Shown: piece by piece, positions 16,601 to 25,410 of the stretch | Layout: every line of letters starts with the position of its first letter | Position numbering within the stretch: the stretch's first letter is position 1 | IMG/VR virus record: IMGVR_UViG_3300045974_000102 | Coordinates: 1 to 64,000 of that record | DNA from: a virus | Length of the DNA stretch: 64,000 nt | Direction: 5' to 3' (one strand) | Notes under the pieces: generated by a model | What the model was told of the DNA's origin: nothing | Databases searched by the model: none | The model's input: only the letters and a program-made list of their open reading frames with translations | Made by a program: the position numbers and the translations under genes

Positions 16601-18534
16601 CATGTGTTCCCAGTAGATGATATAGAAGATCTTAAGTTTGTAATAATTGGAGCATCAGTATCAAATATACCAGTGCCAAGTCTTAATGGCGATCCGCTTA
16701 CTGGTCCGTTCCACGCAGAAGCATTATCTGACTTATCTAATGCTCTTACCCAATAGACATAGTTGCTTCCATAAGCTGTGTCTTTATCAAAGAAAACATT
16801 GAATGTACCATTGTGTATACCATGCACATTGAATATATTTCCTGATGTAACACTTCCTACATGAGTATATCCTCCACCACTTGGGTGCGCGACAACATTT
16901 GTATAGCGTGCTATTTCAGCATGAGAAATGTCTGCTTCCATTAAAGGAGACCATTGTAAGAATAAGTATCCTATGCCATTAGTTATAGCAAGGTCTCTAG
17001 GCATATCAGGTGGAATATTATCAGCCCATGATAGAATTGGGAATTCATTAGACCAAACTGAACTCTCACCAGCTTCACCATTAAACCTAACTTGGACTAC
17101 ATAGTTTGTATAGGCTTCTACATTTTGCCATGTGTATGTCATTTCGGGAGAATCTATTCCTGTCCAGCTTCTTTGCCCTGCTGCCATAGAAATTCTATAA
17201 GAATAAGATCCTGCTCTTGTCGTATCATTTATTGTGGCTTTAATCCAAGGATACGTATTTGAGTAGCCATCTACATCTCTACCAGTTGTCAGGACTACAT
17301 TAGATGGAGGATCAGGTGTTCCGACAAACATGTTAAAGTAGGCAGTTGAATATGGTGATCTATTGCCAGATCTGTCAACTGCACAAAGTTTAAGTGTCCA
17401 TTGAGCTATTAGTCTTCCTACTACAAATGCTGCTACTGGAGCATAACGTATTTCTGATGATCTTGATGGCCAGTATTTATTGGCAAAGGTAACTATATCT
17501 GGTGTGAATGTTGTGCCAGATGCTCCTGGTGCACAGTAAATTTCATAACCAATAACATCTTGAGCAAAAGAATGATTCCAAAATACCATTACTTTATCGT
17601 AAAGAATAGAGACTGATGTAATTACTGGTGCGTCTGGTTGGCTATAATCTTTAGCTGTTGTTATTACTAAAGTGCCAGACCACGGAGAAATATTTCCATC
17701 ATTATCTATTTGACAAACTTCAAAATTATACTGTGTAGAATTTAGTAATGGAGTTACTCTACAAGATGTATTTGCTGTGTATGTATTTACCCAAGCGTCT
17801 GTTGATGATCGTCTGTATCTGATAACATAGCTATCTAAATTTACAGGAGGGCCGCCAGATACATACCATGCAAGATCAACCCAAGCGCTTTGTGCTAAAA
17901 GGTTTTTATAGTTTACACCTGTTGTCCCGCTAGTTGCCCATGTTGGTGCTATAAGATTTTGTTTTCTAATAGCACTAAGTCTACCATTAGGCTCTATTAC
18001 TAGATTGTCTCCTACTATAATACCACCTAGTCTGCTTGTGGTCGCTGGAGCAATTAAGCCGCCTCCTGACCCATCGCCAGCCATCGGTTTCCATCCTGAG
18101 TGTGTTGAATCACCTGCTATCCACAATGTATATATAGCGCGTCCATTAGAAGTGCCTAGAGGGCAGCCACTTGGATAGCCGCTAGGATAACCACTTGTTG
18201 ACGCCCATCCACTAGGATAGAAAAGTGGGCAGCCACTTACCCACGTTTTAGCACATGTCCATCCACTAGGATAAGTTCCTTGGTCTACCCATCCACTAGG
18301 AAATCCAAAAGGGCATCCGCTTGGATAACCACTTGCTGAAGTCCAACCGCTTGGATAACCTAAAGGGCAGCCAGTAGCTGCTCCGCTTGCATCAGCATTA
18401 AGAGTCCATCCACTCACTGCGTATAGCTCACCAATAACTGAAGGTATAAGACTATTTAATGGACTTATACCCCCTACAGCTATCCTGGCAATATGGAGAT
18501 CTTCACCTACTATATCTCTATGTTGTTCTCTCAT
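13699..18534 (-). CDS. Giant fibronectin-III tail fibre with YPSG repeat
   Basis: 1611 residues. After a short head (1-50) comes a Cys-containing YPSG repeat (about 53-128). Residues about 195-910 hold roughly six fibronectin type III domains, recognisable by patterns such as YWVRALDKSDNASAW and YWYFIRAVDTSNNIGAW. Residues about 940-1430 hold tandem modules of the AKITAGTIDVQRL type, two of which are long near-duplicates (INGG-IAANSI, then YGKTII-G--IT-G). The C-terminus is an Ig-like element ending in ITDADIAGTATFSCELLE. The stop is TAG, followed at once by the next gene's ribosome binding site. The architecture is that of gpJ-like central or side fibres that contact the host surface. Confidence 0.8.
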   Translation of the reverse strand: MREQHRDIVGEDLHIARIAVGGISPLNSLIPSVIGELYAVSGWTLNADASGAATGCPLGYPSGWTSASGYPSGCPFGFPSGWVDQGTYPSGWTCAKTWVSGCPLFYPSGWASTSGYPSGYPSGCPLGTSNGRAIYTLWIAGDSTHSGWKPMAGDGSGGGLIAPATTSRLGGIIVGDNLVIEPNGRLSAIRKQNLIAPTWATSGTTGVNYKNLLAQSAWVDLAWYVSGGPPVNLDSYVIRYRRSSTDAWVNTYTANTSCRVTPLLNSTQYNFEVCQIDNDGNISPWSGTLVITTAKDYSQPDAPVITSVSILYDKVMVFWNHSFAQDVIGYEIYCAPGASGTTFTPDIVTFANKYWPSRSSEIRYAPVAAFVVGRLIAQWTLKLCAVDRSGNRSPYSTAYFNMFVGTPDPPSNVVLTTGRDVDGYSNTYPWIKATINDTTRAGSYSYRISMAAGQRSWTGIDSPEMTYTWQNVEAYTNYVVQVRFNGEAGESSVWSNEFPILSWADNIPPDMPRDLAITNGIGYLFLQWSPLMEADISHAEIARYTNVVAHPSGGGYTHVGSVTSGNIFNVHGIHNGTFNVFFDKDTAYGSNYVYWVRALDKSDNASAWNGPVSGSPLRLGTGIFDTDAPIITNLRSSISSTGNTWIDEYGNPHSKIAVSWAAVDDGGKPITYQYRWKEASGSADYMTGITSELSFILNYIRPKVDYSFSIMAIDFLGNRSPYTSPDVILQQAPGDNIAPSGIAWAAINPIQTSFRSVFLNWNPPLERDILRIDIYRSVSGASSGVPASGAILIGSVGPTATNYIDRDLTAGLRYWYFIRAVDTSNNIGAWSTGVYKDVGPVTYSDVDFTAKTSSIYNSIPVIENDVWTNNSPSSGYAAWNTHTLYFGGSGFTVPASSTNKEFIYWTKNTTGYSSVTVSGNVPANSFIICRNIAGFAFKQWSTIANQVIGSAFIVDGAISNAKIANAAIDDAKILNLDAAKITAGTIDVQRLTMSASAVNAGTTKILPGQVSIGIGGQLSDWMGGTNNTQINGGAIAANSISANRLSIGSRNVTFDGIAFTLDKDYDKVSWSSGSVAYTDDLSNAIVQTVYAGSGTYPVSGGTTYFYWTKDTSGNCIASTFNRATAFIASNLVIATYSGIQGTAVKNLIVNYGKTIIDGTDITAGTVNADRLKANTITATQLSAGTLITASGQMGNAIITTAQILSLDIGSAKITGTLDAQRINAASLASVSVDGGVTLVQAGSIAVSGQSKLTSWTDGGDVTKINGGVIAANSIKANSIEVGMVGITRTGLDFYKNSGGNLQWLTGTLSWYDVIPGIPPSGVNRTVTIGPGTWSPPATGKMFAYWIKGQSSLNITYNDLAFNTTQMAASGIILFATMSSDGTLVANYGKTIISGDNITTGSIDAYRIKAHSITSDQIAANTITSDNIKAGSLSAYDIRSGTLESLSWATSGYGTYMDLENGEFILGAATSGNGTRIRWDPINKILRISGDVMIGGDDGGFLGVPAREIPSKDDIAWVLRILSSNGFNFRKTDLVGTITVLSARVWKGKTEVTGIIDPIKLRWTRISPVPYNTLDAAWNASVISRYPSGTLTLNITDADIAGTATFSCELLE
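14280..15700 (-). repeat. Two tandem long modules inside the giant fibre (approximate bounds)
   Basis: Two copies of a module of about 235 residues. Each contains INGG(A/V)IAANSI, a fibre core, and YGKTII(D/S)G(T/D)(D/N)IT(A/T)G followed by a series of ANTITxxQ-like heptads. The unit offset is about 710 bases. Divergence is high at DNA level, so this is an old duplication kept for protein length or avidity. Confidence 0.5.
18151..18378 (-). repeat. YPSGW / SGCPLG amino-acid repeat in fibre N-terminus
   Basis: Residues about 53-128 of the giant fibre consist of repeated short units such as GCPLGYPSGW, SGYPSGCPFGFPSGW and TYPSGW, with cysteines at 56, 74, 94, 102 and 124. Codons for the same residues vary between copies, indicating selection on protein sequence rather than a recent slippage expansion. 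Confidence 0.85.
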
Positions 18535-18554
18535 TTATACTTCCTTTGAGATTA

Positions 18555-19634
18555 TTATCCTGTGCGCTGCCACATATATACTACGAGGTAGGGAGGCATA
18601 TTATCATGCGCTACGCCAGATCCGCAAGCCCCAGTTTGTGTTGGGACAGCTCCTGGGCTAGATACTGGGTCATTCCATGTTTGCCATGTAGGCCTTTTCT
18701 CATATGTTGGTGAATTATAAGTGTGAGTATGTGCAGGTAAGTTTGCTTCAGTAAGTGCAACGGTTGATGAGCCGCCAGGGAAGCCTACTGCCCAGGCACC
18801 TCCAGCTCCTAAAAGGAATCTTCCTGGAGCGAATGCTGTCCAAGCTCCTCCAATAGTAGTTGAAGGATCAGTATTGTTTACTGATAAGTAAATGGCACCT
18901 ATTGGCCACATAGCTCGGAGAAGGTCTGCTAGATGAGCGCCATCAAGCATATCAGCGTTTAGACTTGGAACTACTGCAGAGCTTCCTACTTCAAAAGAAG
19001 GACCACCGCTATAGCTGAATTGTGCTTTTTGTGCAACAGAGAATGCTCCACCTACTGTTAAGCTTCCCGTATTATTAGTGCCACCATTTAATGTAGCTCC
19101 GGCATTTACGATAAGACCTTGTGATGCTGTAAGGGCTCCAGCGATGTTAGTCGCACCAGCTACGCTTAGAGAAGAACTCATTGTTGTAGCGCCACCTACA
19201 TTTAATGTGTTGCTTAGAGTTGCAGCACCGTTAGCTGTTAAGGCTCCCTGCGTGCTAGCACCACCTATCATAACAAGTTTGCCTGCTATTTGTAAGTCAT
19301 TACCGAAGGTAGCTATTCCACTAACTGTAAGTTGTTTTTGGATTATCACATTATCTCTAAAAACTGTAGCCCCAGTAGTATCTAAGATCCCAAGCAATAC
19401 AGTGTTGCCTGATGCTGTTATGTTATTCTCTATGTTCAACGAACCAGATACATCCAGTTTGGTAGTAGGGACTTTACCTAAACCAATGTCACCATTCTGC
19501 ATTGCAGTAACTCTATATTCAAGATAGTTTAGTGCAAACCGAAGTTGGTTAATATGTAAATAACTTGGTTTAGAGATTGGAGCTATTAAGTCTGCTCCCC
19601 AAGCTGTTACCTGTGCCATTGTGCCTGCTGCCAT
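18555..19634 (-). CDS. Tail collar / gp10-like short fibre protein
   Basis: 359 residues behind GGAGG. Residues about 70-210 are repeated short beta units (GALTANGAATLSNTLNVGGA and similar), probably a triple-stranded shaft. LNADMLDGAHLADLL at about 228-243 is a junction motif common in fibre proteins. The C-terminal 115 residues match the gp10/gp12-type baseplate fibre tip: WPIGAIYLSVN, GGAWTAFAPGRFLLGAG, LPAHTHTY and MPPYLVVYMWQRTG. The His-x-His-Thr motif coordinates iron in T4 gp12-like tips. It likely makes short tail fibres or wedge-tip fibres contacting the cell. It heads the fibre cluster and is followed by the 1611-residue fibre. Confidence 0.85.
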   Translation of the reverse strand: MAAGTMAQVTAWGADLIAPISKPSYLHINQLRFALNYLEYRVTAMQNGDIGLGKVPTTKLDVSGSLNIENNITASGNTVLLGILDTTGATVFRDNVIIQKQLTVSGIATFGNDLQIAGKLVMIGGASTQGALTANGAATLSNTLNVGGATTMSSSLSVAGATNIAGALTASQGLIVNAGATLNGGTNNTGSLTVGGAFSVAQKAQFSYSGGPSFEVGSSAVVPSLNADMLDGAHLADLLRAMWPIGAIYLSVNNTDPSTTIGGAWTAFAPGRFLLGAGGAWAVGFPGGSSTVALTEANLPAHTHTYNSPTYEKRPTWQTWNDPVSSPGAVPTQTGACGSGVAHDNMPPYLVVYMWQRTG

Positions 19635-19661
19635 TTCAAACCTCCGTTAAGTAGCGATAAC

Positions 19662-21536
19662 TTATTTAAAGCGCACGTCTATTGTTTTGTCGTTGCTTAA
19701 GTTTGAGAAAGTATAAGAACTATTTGCAAACAACTCTTTAGTTCCGTCGATATAAACTTCTGCAATACTAAAGCCTTGTGCTGGTGTTATACTGAAATTC
19801 ACACTCTCATTGTCCTTAACCATTAGTTTTCCATAAGGACTTATGGTCCCACCGTCTCCACATATAGCTACAACCTCATAAATTTTATGTGTATCATAGT
19901 CAATTTGCAATATATGCTTTGTGGATACCTCAAGATTATTTTCTATAACATTATTTATATTGTCTAAAACAGTTTTAGTATATTCGTCTGGTGAATATGT
20001 TCCATCGAAAGCAATCTGTTTATTTCTAACTGGCATATCGGCATTTAGCACTGCAATGACTGAATCATTAGTAGGAATTTTTATTGCACCAGTTAGTATA
20101 TCTTCAGCTAAAATGCCGACAGAAGATTTACAGGCAATTTCCTTGTCTCTTAATACTCCACCAATCTGCCTAATGTCTACTGTCTTTACAATTTGAGATT
20201 CAGCATTTGCAGATATAGCTATTATGACTACAGACTTAAATCCACTTGCTGCACATGTAGCTTGATAACTAGCTAGGTTACTAAAAGAGTTTGGAGCAGT
20301 TAATGAGTTTTGTCCTATAGCTTCATCCATTCCTATCTTAGCATAGTAAACAGATCTTTCACCATCTTGCACGTCTGGCTTTATATATATAGCAAAGTAG
20401 CCACCAGCAGTAAGAGAGGCTTTACTTAAATCAAGAAGTTTAAATTCATAATAATCTTCTTTTATATAATGTGAAGCATATACTACATCTCTGTCCGATA
20501 ACTTAATTGGCAGATAAATAACTCCATCCGTATTAAAATCTAAGAGCTGTATATAATATACTGTGTCTTTATATTGTATTCCTGCTTTAAGCGCTAGGTT
20601 AGTAAAGGCATATTTAACTTGTCCAGTATAATAGTCTTTTACAATAACTTCTAGTTGCTGTGCCTCTGTGCCATCTGTTAGAATATTAAATTGACTTTGC
20701 ACTGTATCTTGACTTAGTATTTTACATTTTTTATTTTCTTTATATTTGAAATAACCTTTTCCTGCGAATTCTTGATTATAGTATTCTGGTATGCTGTAAG
20801 AATATGTATGTGAGTTTATGGTTTCTTTAAATGTTGTATTTAGTATGCTTATATACCATGGGTCTTCAATGTTGCACTTAGGCATTCTATATAATTTAGT
20901 ATCTGAAAGCGTTGACACATAAATATCACCGATATAGTTTCTTAACTGTATTACTCCTGATAGGTCTACAAAATACTTAAATCCAGAATAAGATCTACCT
21001 GCTACCTCTTCTATCGTCATTTCTGTAGCAACTGGCGTGAAGTTAACTAAGCGCTTAATTATTTTATTGCCTCTGGTATACTCAATGAACAATGGAGCTT
21101 CAGGTTTATTTAAATATACTATTGTATATGGTGCTGCATAGTTTTCAGAAACTAGATAATTATCCTTTGTAATTGTAGATCCAATAATATCTATGATTCT
21201 TATTTCGTTTTCTTTTACCATCTCTCCTAGTTCAAATTTATAGAAATAAGGTATATAGTCAGCTTTTGATGCTACATACTTAAACTGATTGGTAACTAAG
21301 ATTTTATCTGTGCCAATACTTTTAGACTCTAACAGTAGAAACTTTCTAAACTTATCTGTTATACTTCTTTCTGGAGTTACTGCTGGGTCTACCCCTATAA
21401 AGTCTTCTGGAAATTTATCTTTAGAGTCAACCGCAAAATAGTATAGAGGAACAAAGTCTCCTGGTATATCGGAGCCCTCTTCTACATAGGTAAGACTGAA
21501 GCTATCTAAAACTGGTATCTCTAAGTCAAAGCGCAT
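19662..21536 (-). CDS. Baseplate/fibre protein with C-terminal InlB-type repeat domain
   Basis: 624 residues; the start MRFDLEIPVLD resembles MRYDLELNVVD of the 770-residue protein encoded at 22748-25060, and a later segment (IEYTRGNKIIKRLVNFTPVA, then IEEVAGRSYSGFKY) also parallels it, so the two are probably paralogues. Residues about 560-624 read as a bacterial InlB B-repeat-like module (GGTISPYGKLMVKDNESVNF, then ITPAQGFSIAEVYIDGTKEL, then YTFSNLSNDKTIDVRFK), a domain frequent in surface proteins. The rest has no recognised family. A peripheral baseplate or adhesion role is inferred from position. Confidence 0.6.
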   Translation of the reverse strand: MRFDLEIPVLDSFSLTYVEEGSDIPGDFVPLYYFAVDSKDKFPEDFIGVDPAVTPERSITDKFRKFLLLESKSIGTDKILVTNQFKYVASKADYIPYFYKFELGEMVKENEIRIIDIIGSTITKDNYLVSENYAAPYTIVYLNKPEAPLFIEYTRGNKIIKRLVNFTPVATEMTIEEVAGRSYSGFKYFVDLSGVIQLRNYIGDIYVSTLSDTKLYRMPKCNIEDPWYISILNTTFKETINSHTYSYSIPEYYNQEFAGKGYFKYKENKKCKILSQDTVQSQFNILTDGTEAQQLEVIVKDYYTGQVKYAFTNLALKAGIQYKDTVYYIQLLDFNTDGVIYLPIKLSDRDVVYASHYIKEDYYEFKLLDLSKASLTAGGYFAIYIKPDVQDGERSVYYAKIGMDEAIGQNSLTAPNSFSNLASYQATCAASGFKSVVIIAISANAESQIVKTVDIRQIGGVLRDKEIACKSSVGILAEDILTGAIKIPTNDSVIAVLNADMPVRNKQIAFDGTYSPDEYTKTVLDNINNVIENNLEVSTKHILQIDYDTHKIYEVVAICGDGGTISPYGKLMVKDNESVNFSITPAQGFSIAEVYIDGTKELFANSSYTFSNLSNDKTIDVRFK

Positions 21537-21547
21537 ATAAGACCTTC

Positions 21548-22738
21548 TTAGTTGGCTGAATAAACAGATTTATTACTTGTGACTTCTTTCTTGTATGAGC
21601 CCTTAATAATGCTTTGTAAAGACTCTGTAATGCTATAGTCTCCACCGATAACCATATATTGATTATCACCACCAGTTACCATATTAGATGTAATCCAATA
21701 AATGTCTGGTCTTTGCGTTGCAGTTATAAGTTGATTGACTTGTATTGCGTCATCTATATTCCCATTGTCATATACGAATATCTTATTAGGCTCAACTAAT
21801 CCAGCACCAGTATTGCATGGAGCATAAGGTCTATATCTAACAGCGTGTGGTAAGTCAACTGTTAACAAAGGACTTTGTAGTGTTCTAGCAAGAGATAGAC
21901 TGCCTGTAGGTTGTGCTACATATGAAAAGCCAGGGACACCAGTACAAGCTGGAAGGCCTGAAGTATAGTCATAAGTATTAGCAATGCAGTAATCATTTAC
22001 AGTCCTTCCTGTGCATCCAGACGCTGCAACAGCATATTTACATGGCACTCTTACGAACCACCATTTATTATTATCTAAAGGAAGACAAGGCCCTGAGTTA
22101 TAAGTTAATGTGAATGCATTATCTGTTATAGACATTGAATAGATCTTTAAAGAACTGTTAGCAGATACTAAGGTAATTAGTTCCACATTTACTGTCAGTA
22201 AAGCAGATGATATAGTTCTAGATGCTGTATTACTAAGTGTCCAAGATTGCTGGCTCGCACCTGCCGCAGTTACTATCCCTGAGCCAGAGTAGAGGAAAGA
22301 AATATACTGTCCAATCTTTGCATCTGCTGGTATATATGCTGTCCCTAATATATTGAGTGAGTTAGTAGTTGTTCCTGTGGTATATGACATGCCCGTAGCG
22401 GACACTGTTATCTGTGAGCCTTTGGCACCTGATGCAGAAAAGGTTTGTATGCTTGTAACGCTATACTTATCGCATATGTTCTGTAGTGTGTCTAACGAGT
22501 TTATGGCCTTATAGAGTTTACTTGAGCTACCAACCAAGCTAGTTATATTACCAATGAGTTTCTTATCTGGCATATTACTAATCTGGTAATCTTGGCCGTT
22601 ACCTAAGTATGCCTCAATCTTACTGAAAGCACCATTATACAAAGCAAATATTCCATTAAGTTTAGATGGTGCTGGAGATTCGCCACTAATGATCTTTATT
22701 TCTGTAAGTATTAATTTTCTAAAAGCTTGACTTGACAT
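21548..22738 (-). CDS. Hypothetical tail-associated protein
   Basis: 396 residues. It opens with a short helical region (about 1-105, FRKLILTEIKIISGE to YSVTSIQTF), followed by Ser/Thr/Gly-rich beta sequence with several cysteines around 230-275 (VPCKYAVAASGCTGRTVNDY and on). No family or catalytic motif recognised. It lies between two probable paralogues of the MRxDLE type and shares their spacing and codon use, so it is presumably part of the same peripheral baseplate assembly. Confidence 0.55.
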   Translation of the reverse strand: MSSQAFRKLILTEIKIISGESPAPSKLNGIFALYNGAFSKIEAYLGNGQDYQISNMPDKKLIGNITSLVGSSSKLYKAINSLDTLQNICDKYSVTSIQTFSASGAKGSQITVSATGMSYTTGTTTNSLNILGTAYIPADAKIGQYISFLYSGSGIVTAAGASQQSWTLSNTASRTISSALLTVNVELITLVSANSSLKIYSMSITDNAFTLTYNSGPCLPLDNNKWWFVRVPCKYAVAASGCTGRTVNDYCIANTYDYTSGLPACTGVPGFSYVAQPTGSLSLARTLQSPLLTVDLPHAVRYRPYAPCNTGAGLVEPNKIFVYDNGNIDDAIQVNQLITATQRPDIYWITSNMVTGGDNQYMVIGGDYSITESLQSIIKGSYKKEVTSNKSVYSAN

Positions 22739-22747
22739 ATGTTTTCC

Positions 22748-25060
22748 TTATAAGAATGGATTAATTATTCGAATATTACTTTGCGTAGCCGCTATAGATA
22801 CGGCACAGTTAGCGTTGAAACATCCTACAGCATCACTCCTACCAACAATTGATGTATCTTTATAGTAAAGATCATCTCTACCAGATGCAGGATAATATTT
22901 GCCATATCCCATTTCACACTTATCATCTATAGCGTTGGTCCAGATGCAGTATGTAGATGTGCAGCTTATGCCTACGCGGTTCTTCATATATTCATTTATT
23001 GTGAAATAACCCATCGGACCTAGTTGTGGATTTATTAATGATGTAGCTGGCATTGGATAGCCCACTGGTATGAATTCAGACTCTGCTCCTAGCGTGCTCT
23101 TAATTGTGATTGTTATCTCGTTTGATTCTAATGATGCTTCATTGCTATTACAAAAAGCCTTAACTTTAATCGTTGCTGCTCTGTCTGTTACTAACCACAT
23201 ACCAATAACATTACTGCCGCTTGGAGGATAGCCAGCATATCTAAAATCAATAACTGATTGTATATCTCCACTTGGTGAAATAGGAACATTATAGAGCTTA
23301 ATCTTATCACTAGGATACATGCCACTAGCATACCCTCCAGTTGGATGTAGTGTTGGCACATAGCTTACAGCAATCCCAGTTACAGCTCTAGGCGAGTAAG
23401 TTTCTTGTAGATAGTAGCCGGTTGGTGGCAGTATATCTTTTACATAAGTGGCAGTTGGAAAATTGCTTATAATGGTTGGAGAAGATGTAGCTGGTGCCGT
23501 TACGTATAAGTCTCTAATGAGCATGTTACCGTATGTCCTGCCGGTAACTGAGATAGGCTTTTGATATGTGCTATAGAACCATCCGCTGGCGGCTGGCTTC
23601 CCTGGCACTCCTGTTGCTGATTTTACAAAAGCTATTCTTCTTCCAGTTAGTGAGTAGTCTGCTAATGAGTTAGAAATATAATACTCAGATATTGTTTTAT
23701 CTGCATTTACTGCACCAACTAATTTACCTAAAATTGGATCATCATCCAATACATAATACAGATATACATTTCCAGTCGTCGGGATTGGTTTTAAGTTTAC
23801 TGGTAAGGTTACTATTGTATCGCCACCAAAAGGTGTTATCCATTCTTTTTGTATAAAGTAACCTAGCTTTTGACTTCCTAATAGTGCTGTAGCTGTAGCT
23901 TCACCATTGGTTCCGGTAGCTATGGTAACAGTATTTGGGTTGTTTCCGTCTGTACTGTTAAGCCAATATGCTCCCGCGTTTTCTCCAGAGAGAACAAAAT
24001 CAATTTCTGCTCCTGCTATTACAGCATTAGAAGGATTGGTTAGTTTAGCTTTAATTGAAGCTGACGAAAGACTTGTTATAACTGTAGCATCAGCTTCTAT
24101 TGTTAAGGTAGCTGGAACTGCTGCACTGTTAATTCTTGTAGAAGCACAAAGTGCTCCGCTCTTAAAGTTTAATACACTCGGAGATATATTTATGTCTTTG
24201 AAAACAATATCTTCTATTGCACTTCTTGAACTTTGTTTATATGTAATAAGTGGCGCTATTTCGAATGTAGATGTTAAAGAATCTCTTCCCGGCTCTAGTC
24301 CAATAGTTTTGCTTATAATAAGTGTGCCTGATATAAGTCTGTAATTTGTTGTCCCTGTAAATTCTTCTAGTCTGAAGTTTGTAATAGGAAATTCTGGCAT
24401 TGTGAAAGCATTCTTTGTTGTGCCATCAGGATATCTTATTTTAAAAATGCACGAGTATTTTATTACACTGTCTATATAGGCTATATTATTTAATATTGTA
24501 TAGCTATTGTCGGAGTATCCTAAACTACCTGCTGACAAGAATGTTGATGCTAATGATATACCATCATATGGAACATAAGAATAAGATCTGTAGCGCTCAG
24601 TGCTAGCTAGTAAGGGGTTAAGCTTTAATGTATAAATATCTATTGTCGCTGGAATATAGTCTGAATCAAGAACACATTTATAGTATCCATAAACGGCATC
24701 ATAACTAAATTGCTTTGTTACATACTGAGCTGACCATAAAAATTTACTATTGTAAGAATAGACGCCACCACCATTGAATACTGGTGCTATTATATTGTCT
24801 CGGATAATCAATGAGTTTATCTTAACTGCATTTTCTGATACTATGCCTGAAAGAAAACCAGTAGTTGGAAGAGGAGAGCTGCCTTTTAGTTTCATCCAAT
24901 CAGTTCCGCCAGTATTAAGTGCCCAAACTGATTCAAGCTTTTTAGTATCCCACTTTATAGGATTTGCTATATTACTGTTACCATATGCTAACGATGCAAC
25001 ATAGTCAACTCGGTCTTGTGTTAGCTTGTCAACTACGTTAAGCTCTAAATCATATCTCAT
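22748..25060 (-). CDS. Baseplate/fibre protein with Ig-like (Big_1) domain
   Basis: 770 residues, N-terminus MRYDLELNVVD shared with the protein encoded at 19662-21536. Residues about 313-395 look like a bacterial Ig-like Big_1 domain (VITSLSSASIKAKLTNPSNA, then GAEIDFVLSG, then IATGTNGEATATALLGS), as in invasins and intimins. The C-terminal third is rich in Tyr/Pro/Ser-Gly turns (HPTGGYASGMYPSDK, ISPSGD, YPPSGSN) and has six cysteines near the end. It starts within the stop of the preceding small gene (ATGA overlap). A surface-exposed adhesion or baseplate role is inferred. Confidence 0.6.
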   Translation of the reverse strand: MRYDLELNVVDKLTQDRVDYVASLAYGNSNIANPIKWDTKKLESVWALNTGGTDWMKLKGSSPLPTTGFLSGIVSENAVKINSLIIRDNIIAPVFNGGGVYSYNSKFLWSAQYVTKQFSYDAVYGYYKCVLDSDYIPATIDIYTLKLNPLLASTERYRSYSYVPYDGISLASTFLSAGSLGYSDNSYTILNNIAYIDSVIKYSCIFKIRYPDGTTKNAFTMPEFPITNFRLEEFTGTTNYRLISGTLIISKTIGLEPGRDSLTSTFEIAPLITYKQSSRSAIEDIVFKDINISPSVLNFKSGALCASTRINSAAVPATLTIEADATVITSLSSASIKAKLTNPSNAVIAGAEIDFVLSGENAGAYWLNSTDGNNPNTVTIATGTNGEATATALLGSQKLGYFIQKEWITPFGGDTIVTLPVNLKPIPTTGNVYLYYVLDDDPILGKLVGAVNADKTISEYYISNSLADYSLTGRRIAFVKSATGVPGKPAASGWFYSTYQKPISVTGRTYGNMLIRDLYVTAPATSSPTIISNFPTATYVKDILPPTGYYLQETYSPRAVTGIAVSYVPTLHPTGGYASGMYPSDKIKLYNVPISPSGDIQSVIDFRYAGYPPSGSNVIGMWLVTDRAATIKVKAFCNSNEASLESNEITITIKSTLGAESEFIPVGYPMPATSLINPQLGPMGYFTINEYMKNRVGISCTSTYCIWTNAIDDKCEMGYGKYYPASGRDDLYYKDTSIVGRSDAVGCFNANCAVSIAATQSNIRIINPFL

Positions 25061-25410
25061 GGCGTTACCCTTATTGCAGTATTGTTATATGCAAGCTTAA
25101 AAATTGTATTGTCTAGTTTATTCCCAAGCTGTTGTTTAATATGTGGTATTTGAAATGTAGTTATTGCGTAGGATGTGCCACTTACTGTAGCTGCTGCATA
25201 TATAGTAAAGTAAGATTCATCTCCCCATATAGTCATTGCAATAGGTGCACCAGTGCTTTGGTATTCAAATGTATTAACGTCTGATAATCTTGAATTTAAT
25301 GTAGCGCTTACTTTAGTTACTCCTGCCACACTTGGTGAAATAAGTGCTCCTATAAACTCACCATTAACTGCGTATAAGGGCTCGACATGCAAAGCCATAG
25401 ATGTATTCAT
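25057..25410 (-). CDS. Small hypothetical structural protein
   Basis: 117 residues of mostly predicted beta sequence (SRLSDVNTFEYQ, then MTIWGDESYFTIYAAA). The start overlaps the stop of the nuclease gene by one base (TAATG), and its stop overlaps the next start (ATGA), so it is tightly coupled on both sides. No family recognised. Confidence 0.6.
   Translation of the reverse strand: MNTSMALHVEPLYAVNGEFIGALISPSVAGVTKVSATLNSRLSDVNTFEYQSTGAPIAMTIWGDESYFTIYAAATVSGTSYAITTFQIPHIKQQLGNKLDNTIFKLAYNNTAIRVTP

Noticed and set aside
18151-18378. CRISPR-like or minisatellite array
   Set aside because: The repeats are in frame within a fibre gene, vary at synonymous positions and have no constant-length spacers, so it is an amino-acid repeat.
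13699-18534. Diversity-generating retroelement target
   Set aside because: No reverse transcriptase, template repeat or adenine-biased variable region is visible in the window.
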